Shown here one piece after another: positions 17,308 through 26,131 of a DNA stretch of 64,000 nt. Location of the stretch: positions 434,001 through 498,000 of the forward strand of contig NZ_AP022826.1 of assembly GCF_014466985.1 (NCBI RefSeq), read 5' to 3'. The notes under the pieces were generated by a model that saw nothing but the letters and a program-made list of their open reading frames with translations, was not told where the DNA came from and ran no database searches. Both the position numbers and the translations under genes were made by a program. The DNA is from Nitrosophilus labii (GTDB lineage: Bacteria; Campylobacterota; Campylobacteria; Campylobacterales; Nitratiruptoraceae). The stretch's first letter is position 1. Each line of letters starts with the position of its first letter.

Positions 17308-18407
17308 GAGTGGAGTTTATCGACTTAAAAACGCAATACATGGCCTACAAAGAAGAGATAGATAAGACGATAGGTGAGGTTATGCAAAAGGCCGCTTTTA
17401 TCGGAGGGGAAAAGGTCGCTACTTTAGAAAAAGAACTTGCAAATTATACTGGTTCTAAATTTGCAATCAGTTGTAGCAGCGGAACAGACGCACTTTTACT
17501 AGCTTTAATGGCGATAGGGATTAAAGAGGGAGACGAGGTTATAACCACACCCTTTACATTTATAGCAACTGCGGAGGTTATCTCCTTTTTAAAAGCTAAA
17601 CCGGTATTTGTGGATATAGATGAAAAAACATACAATATAGATCCCAAAAAGATAGAAGAGAAGATTACCTCAAAAACAAAAGCGATCATTCCTGTGAGTC
17701 TTTACGGTCAACCAGCGGATATGGAGGAGATCAACCAGATAGCCAAAAACGCTTCAGGGAAAATTTATGTGATAGAGGATGCCTGCCAAAGCTTCGGCGC
17801 TGAATATAAAGGCAAAAAAAGCTGCAACTTAAGCGACATAGGTTGTACTAGCTTCTTTCCTTCAAAACCGCTCGGATGCTATGGTGATGGAGGAGCGGTT
17901 TTTACTAATGATGAAGAGATAGCAAAAAAGATCTTTATACTTAAAAATCACGGACAAAGCAAAAGATACGAGCATGAGGTGATTGGTCTAAATGCAAGAT
18001 TAGACGCGATTCAAGCCGCAGTACTTTTAGTGAAAATGAAACATTTTGATGATGAAGTAAAAAAGAGAATAGAGCTGGGACAAAGATATACGCAACATCT
18101 AAAAGATTTTGTAATAACACCTATCATAAAAGAGGATAGAACCTCCGTTTATGCGCAATATTCCATAAGGGTCCCTGATAGAAGAAAGGAGATCGTAAAC
18201 AAATTAAAAACAACCGGAGTTCCTACGGCTATTCACTATCCAAAACCTCTTCATCTGCAAAAAGCATTTGAGTATCTAGGATATAAAGAGGGAGATTTTC
18301 CTGTAGCTGAAAAGGTTTCAAAAGAGATTTTGAGTCTTCCTATGAGCCCGTTTTTGAGTATAGAAGATCAAGATTACATCATAAAAACATTATCAAAAGC
18401 ATTTTAG
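17304..18407 (+). CDS. gnnB: GnnB-type sugar aminotransferase (DegT/DnrJ/EryC1 family)
   Basis: A PLP-dependent aminotransferase of the DegT family. With GnnA it probably converts UDP-GlcNAc to the 3-amino analogue, so that lipid A carries amide-linked rather than ester-linked acyl chains at position 3. Family motifs are clear: SCSSGTDALLLALMA, IEDACQSFGAEY, FFPSKPLGCYGDGGA with the PLP lysine, and GLNARLDAIQAA. At 367 residues it is full length. The specific assignment rests on its position between lpxB and a Gfo/Idh oxidoreductase. Campylobacter jejuni uses GnnA and GnnB in this way. Another UDP-sugar 3-aminotransferase is the alternative. Confidence 0.78.
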   Translation: MRVEFIDLKTQYMAYKEEIDKTIGEVMQKAAFIGGEKVATLEKELANYTGSKFAISCSSGTDALLLALMAIGIKEGDEVITTPFTFIATAEVISFLKAKPVFVDIDEKTYNIDPKKIEEKITSKTKAIIPVSLYGQPADMEEINQIAKNASGKIYVIEDACQSFGAEYKGKKSCNLSDIGCTSFFPSKPLGCYGDGGAVFTNDEEIAKKIFILKNHGQSKRYEHEVIGLNARLDAIQAAVLLVKMKHFDDEVKKRIELGQRYTQHLKDFVITPIIKEDRTSVYAQYSIRVPDRRKEIVNKLKTTGVPTAIHYPKPLHLQKAFEYLGYKEGDFPVAEKVSKEILSLPMSPFLSIEDQDYIIKTLSKAF

Positions 18408-18415
18408 GAAAAGAG

Positions 18416-19312
18416 ATGATAAATATTGCGATAATCGGTCTCGGTTCTATGGGGAAAAACCATTACAGAGTATTGAAAAACATCGGCGAAGTAAACGTGA
18501 TCGCACTTTGTGACGTAGTTGAATATAGCTCTTTTAAAGAGCCTTTTTATAACGATATTGATGAAATGTTTAAGAATGAAAAGATTGACGCAGCTATTAT
18601 AGCGGTTCCAACTTTTTTACATAAAGATGTAGCACTCAAAGTAGCCTCTTACGGTGCGGATCTTTTTATTGAAAAACCTGCGGCTTCAAAAATCGAAGAT
18701 GCTGAGACTATATTGGATTTTGTAGAAAAAAGAGGGTTGAAAAGTTGCGTAGGTCACGTGGAGAGATTTAATCCCGCAGTTTTAAATCTAAAAGAAGAAC
18801 TCAAAAGTAAAACTATTTACACCATAGAGATAACTAGAGTGGGACCTTTTCCTCCTAGAATTAGCGATGTAGGAGTTTTAACAGATTTGGCCGTACACGA
18901 TATAGATCTGATAAGATATATAACTTCAAAAGATATTTTGGATAAATCTATCTTCAAATCTCAAAAGATTCATAACCATTATGAAGATAACGCGGTTTTG
19001 AGCTTTTTACTTGAAGATGACATAATTGCAAGTATAACAACTAACTGGCTGACCCCTTTTAAAAGAAGAAAAATTGAAGTTGCTTGTGCGAAAGTATATT
19101 TCGAAGCGGATCTCATAGCTCAAACGCTGCAAGAGTTTTCAGATTATCAGACAAACAATTCATACAGAGTAAGAGACTTACACATAAAAAAAGATGAGCC
19201 TCTTTTAAAAGAGTTGGAGGCTTTTGTCGAGTATATAAAAAGCGGAGATAGAGGGAATCTAGCCTCTATAGAAGATAGTATAGAGACTTTAAAGGTTGTG
19301 TTGCCTAAATGA
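18416..19312 (+). CDS. gnnA: GnnA-type NAD-dependent UDP-sugar oxidoreductase (Gfo/Idh/MocA family)
   Basis: Probably oxidises the 3-OH of UDP-GlcNAc so that GnnB can aminate it. It has the N-terminal NAD site IAIIGLGSMGKNH, EKPAA (the family Lys motif), HVERFNPAV, and DLAVHDIDLIRYI with the active-site His. At 298 residues it is slightly shorter than the 320-350 usual in Gfo/Idh proteins. It starts 8 bases after gnnB with a GGAAAAGAG site, and its stop overlaps the start of the transporter gene. An EKPAA-type enzyme from another sugar pathway is possible, but lpxB next door favours lipid A. Confidence 0.75.
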   Translation: MINIAIIGLGSMGKNHYRVLKNIGEVNVIALCDVVEYSSFKEPFYNDIDEMFKNEKIDAAIIAVPTFLHKDVALKVASYGADLFIEKPAASKIEDAETILDFVEKRGLKSCVGHVERFNPAVLNLKEELKSKTIYTIEITRVGPFPPRISDVGVLTDLAVHDIDLIRYITSKDILDKSIFKSQKIHNHYEDNAVLSFLLEDDIIASITTNWLTPFKRRKIEVACAKVYFEADLIAQTLQEFSDYQTNNSYRVRDLHIKKDEPLLKELEAFVEYIKSGDRGNLASIEDSIETLKVVLPK

Positions 19313-20226
19313 TCCAGACAGCTCTCTCTTTGCTCTCGGTTTATGTTTTTATTCTTATTGGATATCTAGTAAAACTCTTTTTCAAGGACAAACTTCATCA
19401 AAAGAGCCTTGTGCTTGTATCTGTATATATATTACAGCCTTTTTTGACATTTTGGGGACTTTTAAAAAAAGATTTGGATTTTGATCTTTTATCAACTCCT
19501 CTATTTTTTATTCTTATATCTTTGATGGCTATATTTTTTAACTTTCTAATCTCAAAAAAACTTTTCACTAATACAAAAGATAGATCTATCTTTACAGTAG
19601 CGGGAGTTATAGGAAATACGGGGAACTTAGGCATTCCTCTAGGAATAGCCATTTTTGGCGAAGGCTCTATTCCTTATACGACTATGATAAATCTAGCTAA
19701 TGTTTTTGTTGTTTATACTTTAGGGGTATACTTTTATTCAAGAGGAAATTTCGATGTTAAAAAATCTTTATTGAACATAATAAAACTACCTATTTTATGG
19801 TTTGCTATATTAGCTATTATTTTTAATTTAGCAAAAATAGAGATTCATCCGGCTTTTATGAGATCTTTGGAGATGGGCGCATACGCTAGTATAGTTGTTC
19901 AGTTGATGATTTTTGGTATATATCTATACTCAGTTAAGATAAAAGAGTTAAATATAAAACTCCAAATCTCCATAAACATAGTTAAGTTTCTTATGCTTCC
20001 AATTTTATCTTTTTTCATCATAAAGTATCTCCCTATAGAGCCTTTCTCAAAAGCTATTTTGTTTATGGAGTGTATAATGCCTTTAGCTGTAACAAACGTA
20101 AATCTATCTGCACTTTATGAATGTAGGCCAAAAGAGGTAACGGCGGCAGTTTTTAGTACCTCTTTGATTTTTTTGGGGCTTATCTTTCTTTATCTTCCGC
20201 TTATTCATATTCTTATAAAAAGCTAA
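19309..20226 (+). CDS. AEC-family membrane transporter (auxin efflux carrier-like)
   Basis: A polytopic inner-membrane protein of 305 residues with about ten hydrophobic segments along its length. The pattern matches the AEC (auxin efflux carrier) or PF03547 permeases, including the conserved central VIGNTGNLGIPLGIAIFGE segment and the C-terminal ECIMPLAVTNVNLSALYE. Bacterial members export or import organic acids such as malate; the substrate here cannot be told. It overlaps gnnA by 4 bases, so it is the last gene of the lpxB unit, although no lipid A role is known for the family. Confidence 0.85.
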   Translation: MIQTALSLLSVYVFILIGYLVKLFFKDKLHQKSLVLVSVYILQPFLTFWGLLKKDLDFDLLSTPLFFILISLMAIFFNFLISKKLFTNTKDRSIFTVAGVIGNTGNLGIPLGIAIFGEGSIPYTTMINLANVFVVYTLGVYFYSRGNFDVKKSLLNIIKLPILWFAILAIIFNLAKIEIHPAFMRSLEMGAYASIVVQLMIFGIYLYSVKIKELNIKLQISINIVKFLMLPILSFFIIKYLPIEPFSKAILFMECIMPLAVTNVNLSALYECRPKEVTAAVFSTSLIFLGLIFLYLPLIHILIKS

Positions 20227-20259
20227 AATTCTTTGGTATAATTTGCAACGAAATTATTT

Positions 20260-20406
20260 GTCATTAAGTCATTGAGTCATTGGTAATATGCATTGGAGTG
20301 AATGTGTGGGTGTGAGTGTGTGTTAATTTACTACTCAACCACTTAACCAAAAATCCGAATTCCCAATTCTTAATTCTTAATTCTTAATACCCAATATCCA
20401 ATTTCA
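20260..20406. repeat. Intergenic phased 7-bp and 8-bp degenerate tandem repeats
   Basis: Three octamers in a row (GTCATTAA, GTCATTGA, GTCATTGG; 20260-20283) are followed by mixed GT-rich sequence. Then come seven head-to-tail heptamers at 20358-20406 with consensus AATTCYY (AATTCCC, AATTCTT x3, AATACCC, AATATCC, AATTTCA). The tract fills the 194-base spacer before surE and runs into its ribosome-binding site. It contains a TATAAT at 20237-20242 on the transporter side. The same style of repeat appears around 34.0-34.5 kb. Confidence 0.8.
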
Positions 20407-20420
20407 AAAAAAGGAGTTTT

Positions 20421-21206
20421 TTGAAAAAAAGAATTTTGATAACAAATGACGATGGATTTGAATCATTAGGGCTGAAAGCTTTGATAGAGGCGGTAAAAGA
20501 GTTGGGAGAAGTTTTAGTTGTTGCTCCTACCACCGAAAAGAGCGCCTGCGGACACAGCCTTACTTTAACGAAACCGCTTAGGTTTATAAAAATCGATGAC
20601 AATTTTTATAAATTAGATGACGGAACTCCAACAGATTGTGTATATTTAGCGTTAAACGCTTTCTATCCGGAAAATGTAAAACCTGACCTCATCATAAGCG
20701 GAATAAACAGAGGAGCAAATATGGGGGAGGATATCACCTATTCCGGTACGGCCGCAGCAGCAATGGAAGGCGCGCTTTACGGAATCCCTTCAATAGCTAT
20801 TAGCCAGGTTTGCAACTCGAACTGTGAAAAAACTGAGATTGAGATAGGATATGAATTGGCCAAAATAGTAGCAAAAGATATTGCTACTAAAATCTTAAAC
20901 AAAGGAATGCCAGTAGGTGATAGAAAATTTTTAAATATAAATGTTCCTCCTTTAAAACCTAAAAGTTTCAAAGGCTATAAAATAACAAGAGCCGGATATA
21001 GACTCTACGCAAACGATGCCCATCTTCACAGGAATCCAAGAGGACTAGAGTACTGGTGGTTAGGGCTTCATCCTCTTGAATGGAGAGTAAATGAAAAAAG
21101 AGATTGCGATTTTGAGGCCGTAAAAGAGGGGTATGTCTCTATTACTCCTGTAAAAGCCGATTTAACAGCTTATGAAGAGATGGAAAAACTGAAAAATTGG
21201 ATATAA
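20421..21206 (+). CDS. surE: 5'/3'-nucleotidase SurE
   Basis: A metal-dependent nucleoside monophosphate phosphatase of the SurE family, linked to stationary-phase survival. Characteristic motifs are ITNDDGFESLG at the N-terminus (the Asp-Asp metal ligands), VVAPTTEKSACGHSLT, the GTPTDCVYLAL loop, and SGINRGANMGEDITYSGTAAAA. At 261 residues it is typical. It starts at TTG behind AAAGGAG. The unusual repeat-filled spacer precedes it. The following gene (tcdA) starts 1 base after its stop, so the two are probably cotranscribed. Confidence 0.97.
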   Translation: MKKRILITNDDGFESLGLKALIEAVKELGEVLVVAPTTEKSACGHSLTLTKPLRFIKIDDNFYKLDDGTPTDCVYLALNAFYPENVKPDLIISGINRGANMGEDITYSGTAAAAMEGALYGIPSIAISQVCNSNCEKTEIEIGYELAKIVAKDIATKILNKGMPVGDRKFLNINVPPLKPKSFKGYKITRAGYRLYANDAHLHRNPRGLEYWWLGLHPLEWRVNEKRDCDFEAVKEGYVSITPVKADLTAYEEMEKLKNWI

Positions 21207-21207
21207 G

Positions 21208-21843
21208 ATGAGATTTGACAGAGTAAAACTGCTTTTCAAAGACGATTTTGAAAAATTTAAAAATGCAAAGATTTTACTTTTGGGCGTAGGAGGCGTAGGA
21301 AGTTTTTGTCTTGACTGCCTCTACAGAAGCGGAGTTCAAGATATAACTATTGTAGATTTTGATAGATACGACATAACCAATCAAAATAGGCAGATAGGTA
21401 GTGAAAATATAGGAGAAGTAAAAGTAGAAGTTTTAAAAAGGCTTTATCCCGGTATTAATGCGATAGAGGCTAAAATAGATGAGGAGTGGGTTGATAGTTT
21501 TGATTTTTCAAAATATGATCTTGTTTTAGATGCGATAGATGATATAAAAGCAAAGATAGCTATAGCAAAAAAAGCCTATCCCAAACTTATATCTTCTACA
21601 GGAAGCGCTAGAAAATGCGATCCTACTAAGATAGAGGTGGCCTCAATCTGGAAAACTTACGGCGATCCTTTTGCAAAAAAGATAAGATACGAGTTAAAAA
21701 AAGCGGGTTTTAAAGGAGATTATCAAGCAATTTTCTCTCCAGAAGAGCCGCGATGCAAGGAGAAGGGAAGTTTTGTAGGAGTAACTGGCAGTTTTGGGCT
21801 TACACTCTGTTCTTATGCTATAAAAAGAGTTTTAAAATATTAA
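21208..21843 (+). CDS. tcdA: TcdA-like tRNA threonylcarbamoyladenosine dehydratase (E1-like ThiF family)
   Basis: An E1-like enzyme that probably cyclises t6A37 to ct6A in tRNA using ATP. It has the ThiF Rossmann motif LLGVGGVGSFCLD, IVDFDRYDITNQNRQIGS with the adenylation residues, and DAIDDIKAK. The SSTGSARKCDPTKIEVASIWKTYGDPFAKKIR segment, split by an adenylation loop, is characteristic of the TcdA/CsdL group. At 211 residues it is shorter than E. coli TcdA (about 270) and lacks the long C-terminal region. A more general ThiF-family role is the alternative. Confidence 0.8.
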   Translation: MRFDRVKLLFKDDFEKFKNAKILLLGVGGVGSFCLDCLYRSGVQDITIVDFDRYDITNQNRQIGSENIGEVKVEVLKRLYPGINAIEAKIDEEWVDSFDFSKYDLVLDAIDDIKAKIAIAKKAYPKLISSTGSARKCDPTKIEVASIWKTYGDPFAKKIRYELKKAGFKGDYQAIFSPEEPRCKEKGSFVGVTGSFGLTLCSYAIKRVLKY

Positions 21844-22146
21844 CTATTTAAGACTTTCTATATATTTTGCAACTGCTAGCATCTCTTTTTCTGTAAGTTT
21901 GGTGGCTCTGTTTCTCATCATATTCCCAAAACCATACTGATTAAGTTTTCCTGTTTTGTACTCTTTTAATTTTTTTATAGTTTTTTCTAGGGGCCAACCG
22001 GCTATAATTTTACTAACGCCTAAAGAGCTTTTTTGTGCATTTTCACCATGACATACTGCGCATTTTTGCTTAAAAATCTTAGCGCCGTCACTAGCAAATA
22101 GGGAAATAGATATTAGACTAATCATCAGTAAAATAAGTTTTTTCAT
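21844..22146 (-). CDS. Small periplasmic c-type cytochrome
   Basis: A monohaem electron carrier exported to the periplasm. An N-terminal signal peptide ends around ISLFAS. A single haem site CAVCH follows at about residue 33, and the distal Met is probably in the GNMMRNRA segment near residue 78. At about 100 residues it fits class I cytochromes of the cytochrome c553 type common in Campylobacterota respiratory chains. Of tandem ATGs at 22149 and 22146, the latter has better spacing to the AAAGG site. It is convergent with tcdA (stops 1 base apart). A TATACT box on the minus strand lies near 22175. Confidence 0.9.
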   Translation of the reverse strand: MKKLILLMISLISISLFASDGAKIFKQKCAVCHGENAQKSSLGVSKIIAGWPLEKTIKKLKEYKTGKLNQYGFGNMMRNRATKLTEKEMLAVAKYIESLK

Positions 22147-22388
22147 CATTTTACCTTTACTTTAAGATTAAAGAAGTATAACATTTTTTAAAAAATTACA
22201 AATTAATTTTACTATCTAGTTATAATAATAAATTATAGTTCAAGACTATTTTTAATGAATATTTTAAAATTGTTCTATAAAAAATCCAAATAAATCTCAA
22301 TATTAAGTAGTAAATATGCAATTATTTTAGATAAGCTTTTATAAGAAGCGCTATCTTCTGCTAAGGATATTTTTAAAAAGGATGACAA

Positions 22389-24231
22389 ATGCCTGCAACT
22401 AGCTCCTCAATAAACATTTTAATGCCCAAACTTCCAAAAGAGATAGAAGGTATCGGCGAAATAGCGCTAAATCTATGGTGGAGTTGGAATAGCAAGGCAG
22501 AAAAGATTTTTGAAAGAATAGATCCATACCTTTGGAACTATAGCGGGAGCAATCCTATATTTCTTTTAAAAAGAGTTTCTGAAAAAAGACTTTTGCAACT
22601 ATCTAAAGAGAAAAGTTTTGTTAGGGACTACACATGTATATGCTCTGTTTAGAGACTACCTAGAACATAAAAAAAATCTTATAGAACAAAGACCTTTGCC
22701 AATCGCATATTTTTGCGCTGAATATGGTTTGCATCATTCAATACCTGTATATGCCGGCGGTCTTGTATTTTTGGCGGGCGATATACTCATAGAGAGTAGC
22801 GATATGGATCTGCCTATAATTGGCTTAGGCTTTATGTATCCGCATGGATATATAAGACAGGTAATCGGTTTAGATGGCTGGCAAAATGGTGTAAGTGAAC
22901 CGGTTGACAGAGACGCTGCGCTTATAGAGAGAGTCCTTGATAAAGATTTAAATCATATGATTTTAGAAGTTCCTTATATCACTCCTAAAGTTTATGTAGC
23001 TGTCTGGAAAGTTAATGTGGGAAGGGTTTCTCTGTATCTACTCGATACCGATATAGAACAAAATGATCCTTGGGACAGACATATCTCAAGCAAACTCTAT
23101 ACAGCAGACCTTAACCAAAGAGTAAGACAAGAGATAGTACTGGGTATTGGAGGATGCAGAGTTTTAAGAGCTCTTGGAATAGAGTATTTTATACTTTACT
23201 TAAATGAAGGTCATCCCGCTTTTGCTTTGCTAGAGAGGATGAGAAAATTTGTAGAGGATGGGTGCGATTTTGAAGAAGCAAGAAAAATTGTGGAAGAAGG
23301 TTCGATATTTACTATACACACCTCTTTACAGGCAGCAACTGATGTTTACTCTTTTGATTTGATGAGAAGATATTTTAGTAAATTTGCGCAAGATATGAAA
23401 ATAGATATGGAAAAACTTATGAGTTTAGGACTTAACCCTGACAATCCATCTAGCGGATTTAATATGACGGCTTTATCTTTATAAAGTATGCAGATATACA
23501 AATGCCGTAAGCACAAAGCATAAAGAAGTTTCAAACGAGATATGGAAAACGCTTCTAGGAGGCAAAAAAATTGATTATATAACTAACGGTGTTCATATAC
23601 TTTTATGGCAAAACAATAAATTCAAAGAGAAAGAAGACTTTATATTTTCAAAGGATTGAAGCGATATTTGTGACAATGAAGATCTATGGCCTAAAATCGA
23701 AGATATTGATGATGCATGTTTATGGAATATTCATTGTAGATACAAAGCAAAACTGATTAATCATGCAAGAGAAAAAATCAAAGAAAATGGGCAGAAGAAA
23801 AGATATGCCCTCAATCGCCATGGCAGAAGGAGTTATGCTCGATCCTAACGTACTTACAATAGTTTTTGCAAGAAGATGTACAAAATACAAAAAACCTGAA
23901 CTAATTTTGTATGAGATTCAAAGACTCGAAAAAATTGTAAACAACCCTTCTATGTCAGTACAGATCATTTTTACCGGTAAAGCTCATCTAGCGGATATAG
24001 AAGACAAAAAGATACTTCAAAAAGTCTTTCAGATTGCAATGAGCCCAATGTTTAAAGGAAGAATAGCATTTTATAGAAGATTATGGCGAGCTTTGTGCAA
24101 AGATACTGACAAAAGGTGCTGATGTATGGCTAAATACTCCCTTTCCTCCTCTTGAAGCATGCGGAATAAGCGGAATGAAAGCAGCACTAAACGGCGTTTT
24201 GCATCTCTCTATTGCAGATGGATGGTGGCTT
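22389..24231 (+). pseudogene. glgP: Decayed alpha-glucan phosphorylase gene
   Basis: This was a glycogen/maltodextrin phosphorylase gene of the short (TIGR02094-type) form. The intact start has AAGGATG upstream and IGEIALNLWWSWNSKAEKIF. The first frameshift falls near 22630, after which the frame resumes as THVYALFRDYLEHK and PIAYFCAEYGLHHSIPVYAGG. Next come NEGHPAFALLERM and a break at 23480. Broken pieces then encode DYITNGVH, DPNVLTIVFARR, QVIIFxGKAH-like and [11 protein letters not shown] segments. The last recognisable part is [17 protein letters not shown] and [14 protein letters not shown] at about 24120-24231. Several frameshifts and stops (for example a TGA near 23658) rule out a functional product. 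The remaining 3' third is missing. Confidence 0.9.
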
Positions 24232-24400
24232 ATTATTCAATGAACTGTGTGGCCGTTTATTATTGTAGTATTCCGCTACTGTTCAATGATAACCTGGGCC
24301 TCTTTTCTGTTTGCGAACCACTCTCTATTTAAGCTTTCATCTATGAATTTTCCATTGAAGCTTTCTACATAGGCATTTTGCCAGGGAGATCCAGGTTTGA
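24232..24400 (-). pseudogene. Remnant of an IS3-family transposase (orfB C-terminus)
   Basis: Read on the minus strand, this stretch encodes KPGSPWQNAYVESFNGKF and NREWFANRKEAQVIIEQ. A stop follows, and then after a frame change [15 protein letters not shown], the typical end of an IS3-family integrase domain with the catalytic Glu (VESFNGKF). No inverted repeats or the rest of the element remain. It separates the glgP wreck from the glgB stump. Its sequence differs from both other IS3 elements in the window, so it is a third lineage. Confidence 0.85.
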
Positions 24401-24401
24401 T

Positions 24402-24572
24402 GAAAGCTGGAGAGTATAAAGAGATATTCAATAGCGATGATAAGCATTTGGAGGGAAAGGTAGGTTCAATGGAGTATTAAAGGCCAAAAGAGAAAAGTTT
24501 TTTGAATTTGAATACTCTTTGAGTCTTGAACTTGCGCCTTTGAGTGCGGTGTATTTGAAAATTAAATCATAA
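24402..24572 (+). pseudogene. glgB: 3' stump of a glycogen branching enzyme-like gene
   Basis: Short readable pieces remain: AGEYKEIFNSDDKHLEGK in one frame and, after a shift, FEFEYSLSLELAPLSAVYLKI in the next. They match the beta-sandwich C-terminus of 1,4-alpha-glucan branching enzymes (YKEIFNSD and the LPPLS-VYLK ending). Everything upstream of this end has been lost, replaced by the IS3 remnant. Together with the broken glgP it indicates loss of a glycogen gene cluster. Confidence 0.75.
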
Positions 24573-24646
24573 AATTTTTGTATAACATATAAGTATAGTT
24601 CTTTAATATAATCTTTATTTAAAAACTTTTCTTTACAATACTTATT

Positions 24647-25069
24647 ATGAAAACAACCAAATTTATCTTAAAAATTTTAGCGGCCATTGTTTGGTATATA
24701 GGAGCTTTTGTCCTATTTTTCAAAGGTTTTTCTCTGTTGGTAGAGGCAGCTGACTTAAACAAAGAGAGATTTGTAATATTTTGGAGTTTTGTTTTCGCGC
24801 TTTTTATAGGGATTTTGAAAGTAAAATATATTTTTATAAAAAGTTGTGAAAAAAACCTAAAGCGCATCAATGAACTGAAAGAACCTAAAATATGGCAGTT
24901 TTATAAACCCTCTTTTTTTCTTTTTTTAGTTTTTGTTATCTCTTTAGGAGCCTACCTTTCGCACCTTTCTCATGGGAACTTCTGGTTTTTGGTAAGTGTT
25001 GGAACTTTAGATTTGTCTCTTTCCTTTGCTCTTTTTTTGAGCAGTATCGCTTTTTGGAAAAATAGATAA
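24647..25069 (+). CDS. Conserved-looking integral membrane protein of unknown function
   Basis: A 140-residue protein with four predicted membrane spans: about residues 8-28, 42-62, 88-108 and 113-135. A basic cytosolic loop lies between the second and third (KSCEKNLKRINELKEPK). I do not recognise the family. The span pattern, with a cytosolic Lys/Arg-rich loop and both termini probably cytosolic, is compatible with small DUF-type inner-membrane proteins of Campylobacterota. No strong ribosome-binding site precedes the ATG. It stands alone between the decayed glycogen locus and a minus-strand small gene. Confidence 0.6.
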   Translation: MKTTKFILKILAAIVWYIGAFVLFFKGFSLLVEAADLNKERFVIFWSFVFALFIGILKVKYIFIKSCEKNLKRINELKEPKIWQFYKPSFFLFLVFVISLGAYLSHLSHGNFWFLVSVGTLDLSLSFALFLSSIAFWKNR

Positions 25070-25109
25070 CTAAGTAAAGCGTTAAAATATGAGATTTGAA
25101 GATAGCTGC

Positions 25110-25235
25110 TTATTTGGAGATTGTGTTTTGTTCTTTAGGTGTAGCATATTTCATTGCGATAAATTTTCCAACCATTACACCCGCAATGAGAGTTAAAAAA
25201 ATTATCAAAGCTGTTATATAATCTTTTTTATTCAT
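25110..25235 (-). CDS. Small single-span membrane protein (41 residues)
   Basis: A short frame on the minus strand encodes a protein starting MNKKDYITALIIFL. One hydrophobic span (about residues 7-27, with the glycine-containing ending LIAGVMVGKF) is followed by a short polar tail. A GAGG site lies 8 bases before the ATG, and the frame fits neatly between two plus-strand genes. The short length and absence of a known family keep this tentative. It may be an accessory subunit-like small membrane protein. Confidence 0.5.
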   Translation of the reverse strand: MNKKDYITALIIFLTLIAGVMVGKFIAMKYATPKEQNTISK

Positions 25236-25299
25236 TTTTTAGCCTCAATTTACTTCTTATTTATTATAATGAAAAAAACTTAAAAATCGGAAAATAGCG

Positions 25300-26115
25300 A
25301 TGATAAAGAAAATTGCCGAAATCATAAAAGATTGTGACTATCTTCTAATCACTACCGGTGCTGGTATGGGTGTGGATAGCGGGCTTCCTGATTTTAGAGG
25401 TAAAGATGGTTTTTGGAGAGCATATCCCGCTGCTAAAAAGCTTGGACTAAGTTTTGAAGAACTTGCAAATCCCTACTGGTTTGAAGAAGATCCTTATTTG
25501 GCTTGGGCTTTTTACGGTCATAGATTAAATCTTTATAGAAAAACCAAGCCGCATGAAGGTTTTTTAAAACTTTTAGAGATTGCAAAAAGCAAAAAAGATT
25601 ACTTCGTTTTTACCTCAAACGTTGACGGTCAGTTTCAAAAGGCAGGATTTAGCGATAAAAAGATAGAAGAGGTGCACGGTTCTATTCATTATTTGCAGTG
25701 CACAAAACCTTGTTGTGAGGATATTTGGAGTGCCGAAAATGTTGAGATATGTATAGATAACGAAAATTTCAGAGCCAAAGAGCCTTTACCTAGATGTATA
25801 CATTGCGGTGAGATAGCTAGACCTAATATTTTGATGTTTGATGACTGGAACTGGGTGGATATAAGGCACGAAGCTCAAAGAAAAAGTTTTGAGACTTTTT
25901 TAGATAAATCCTATAAAAGTCTGGTAATTTTGGAGTTTGGAGCAGGAATAGCAGTACCTACCGTTAGATTGATGGGAGAAAGGATTGCAGAAAATTTTAA
26001 TGCTAAATTAATTAGAGTAAATCCTAGAGACCACAATGTTCCATTTAATGCGATATCGTTGCCTCTTGGTGCTAAAGAAATGATATTAAAGGTTTATAGC
26101 GCGATTAAAAACTAA
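25300..26115 (+). CDS. Sir2-family NAD-dependent protein deacylase
   Basis: A sirtuin of 271 residues. NAD-binding motifs are TTGAGMGVDSGLPDFRG and FTSNVDGQFQKAG, and the catalytic His is in EVHGSIHYLQC. A four-Cys zinc site is formed by Cys residues in QCTKPCCED and CIHCGE. The FGAGIAVPTVR segment replaces the usual GTS motif near the C-terminus, and DPYLAWAF lies in the helical module. It is longer than the CobB core and its GAG motif is divergent, so the acyl preference is unknown. It is probably cytosolic. It starts 185 bases after the previous plus-strand gene and 16 bases before cheB, so cotranscription with the che genes is possible. Confidence 0.88.
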   Translation: MIKKIAEIIKDCDYLLITTGAGMGVDSGLPDFRGKDGFWRAYPAAKKLGLSFEELANPYWFEEDPYLAWAFYGHRLNLYRKTKPHEGFLKLLEIAKSKKDYFVFTSNVDGQFQKAGFSDKKIEEVHGSIHYLQCTKPCCEDIWSAENVEICIDNENFRAKEPLPRCIHCGEIARPNILMFDDWNWVDIRHEAQRKSFETFLDKSYKSLVILEFGAGIAVPTVRLMGERIAENFNAKLIRVNPRDHNVPFNAISLPLGAKEMILKVYSAIKN

Positions 26116-26131
26116 TTACAAAGGAGAGCCT

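Noticed and set aside
20358-20406. CRISPR-like array
   Set aside because: Seven-base units without spacers; no cas genes anywhere in the window.
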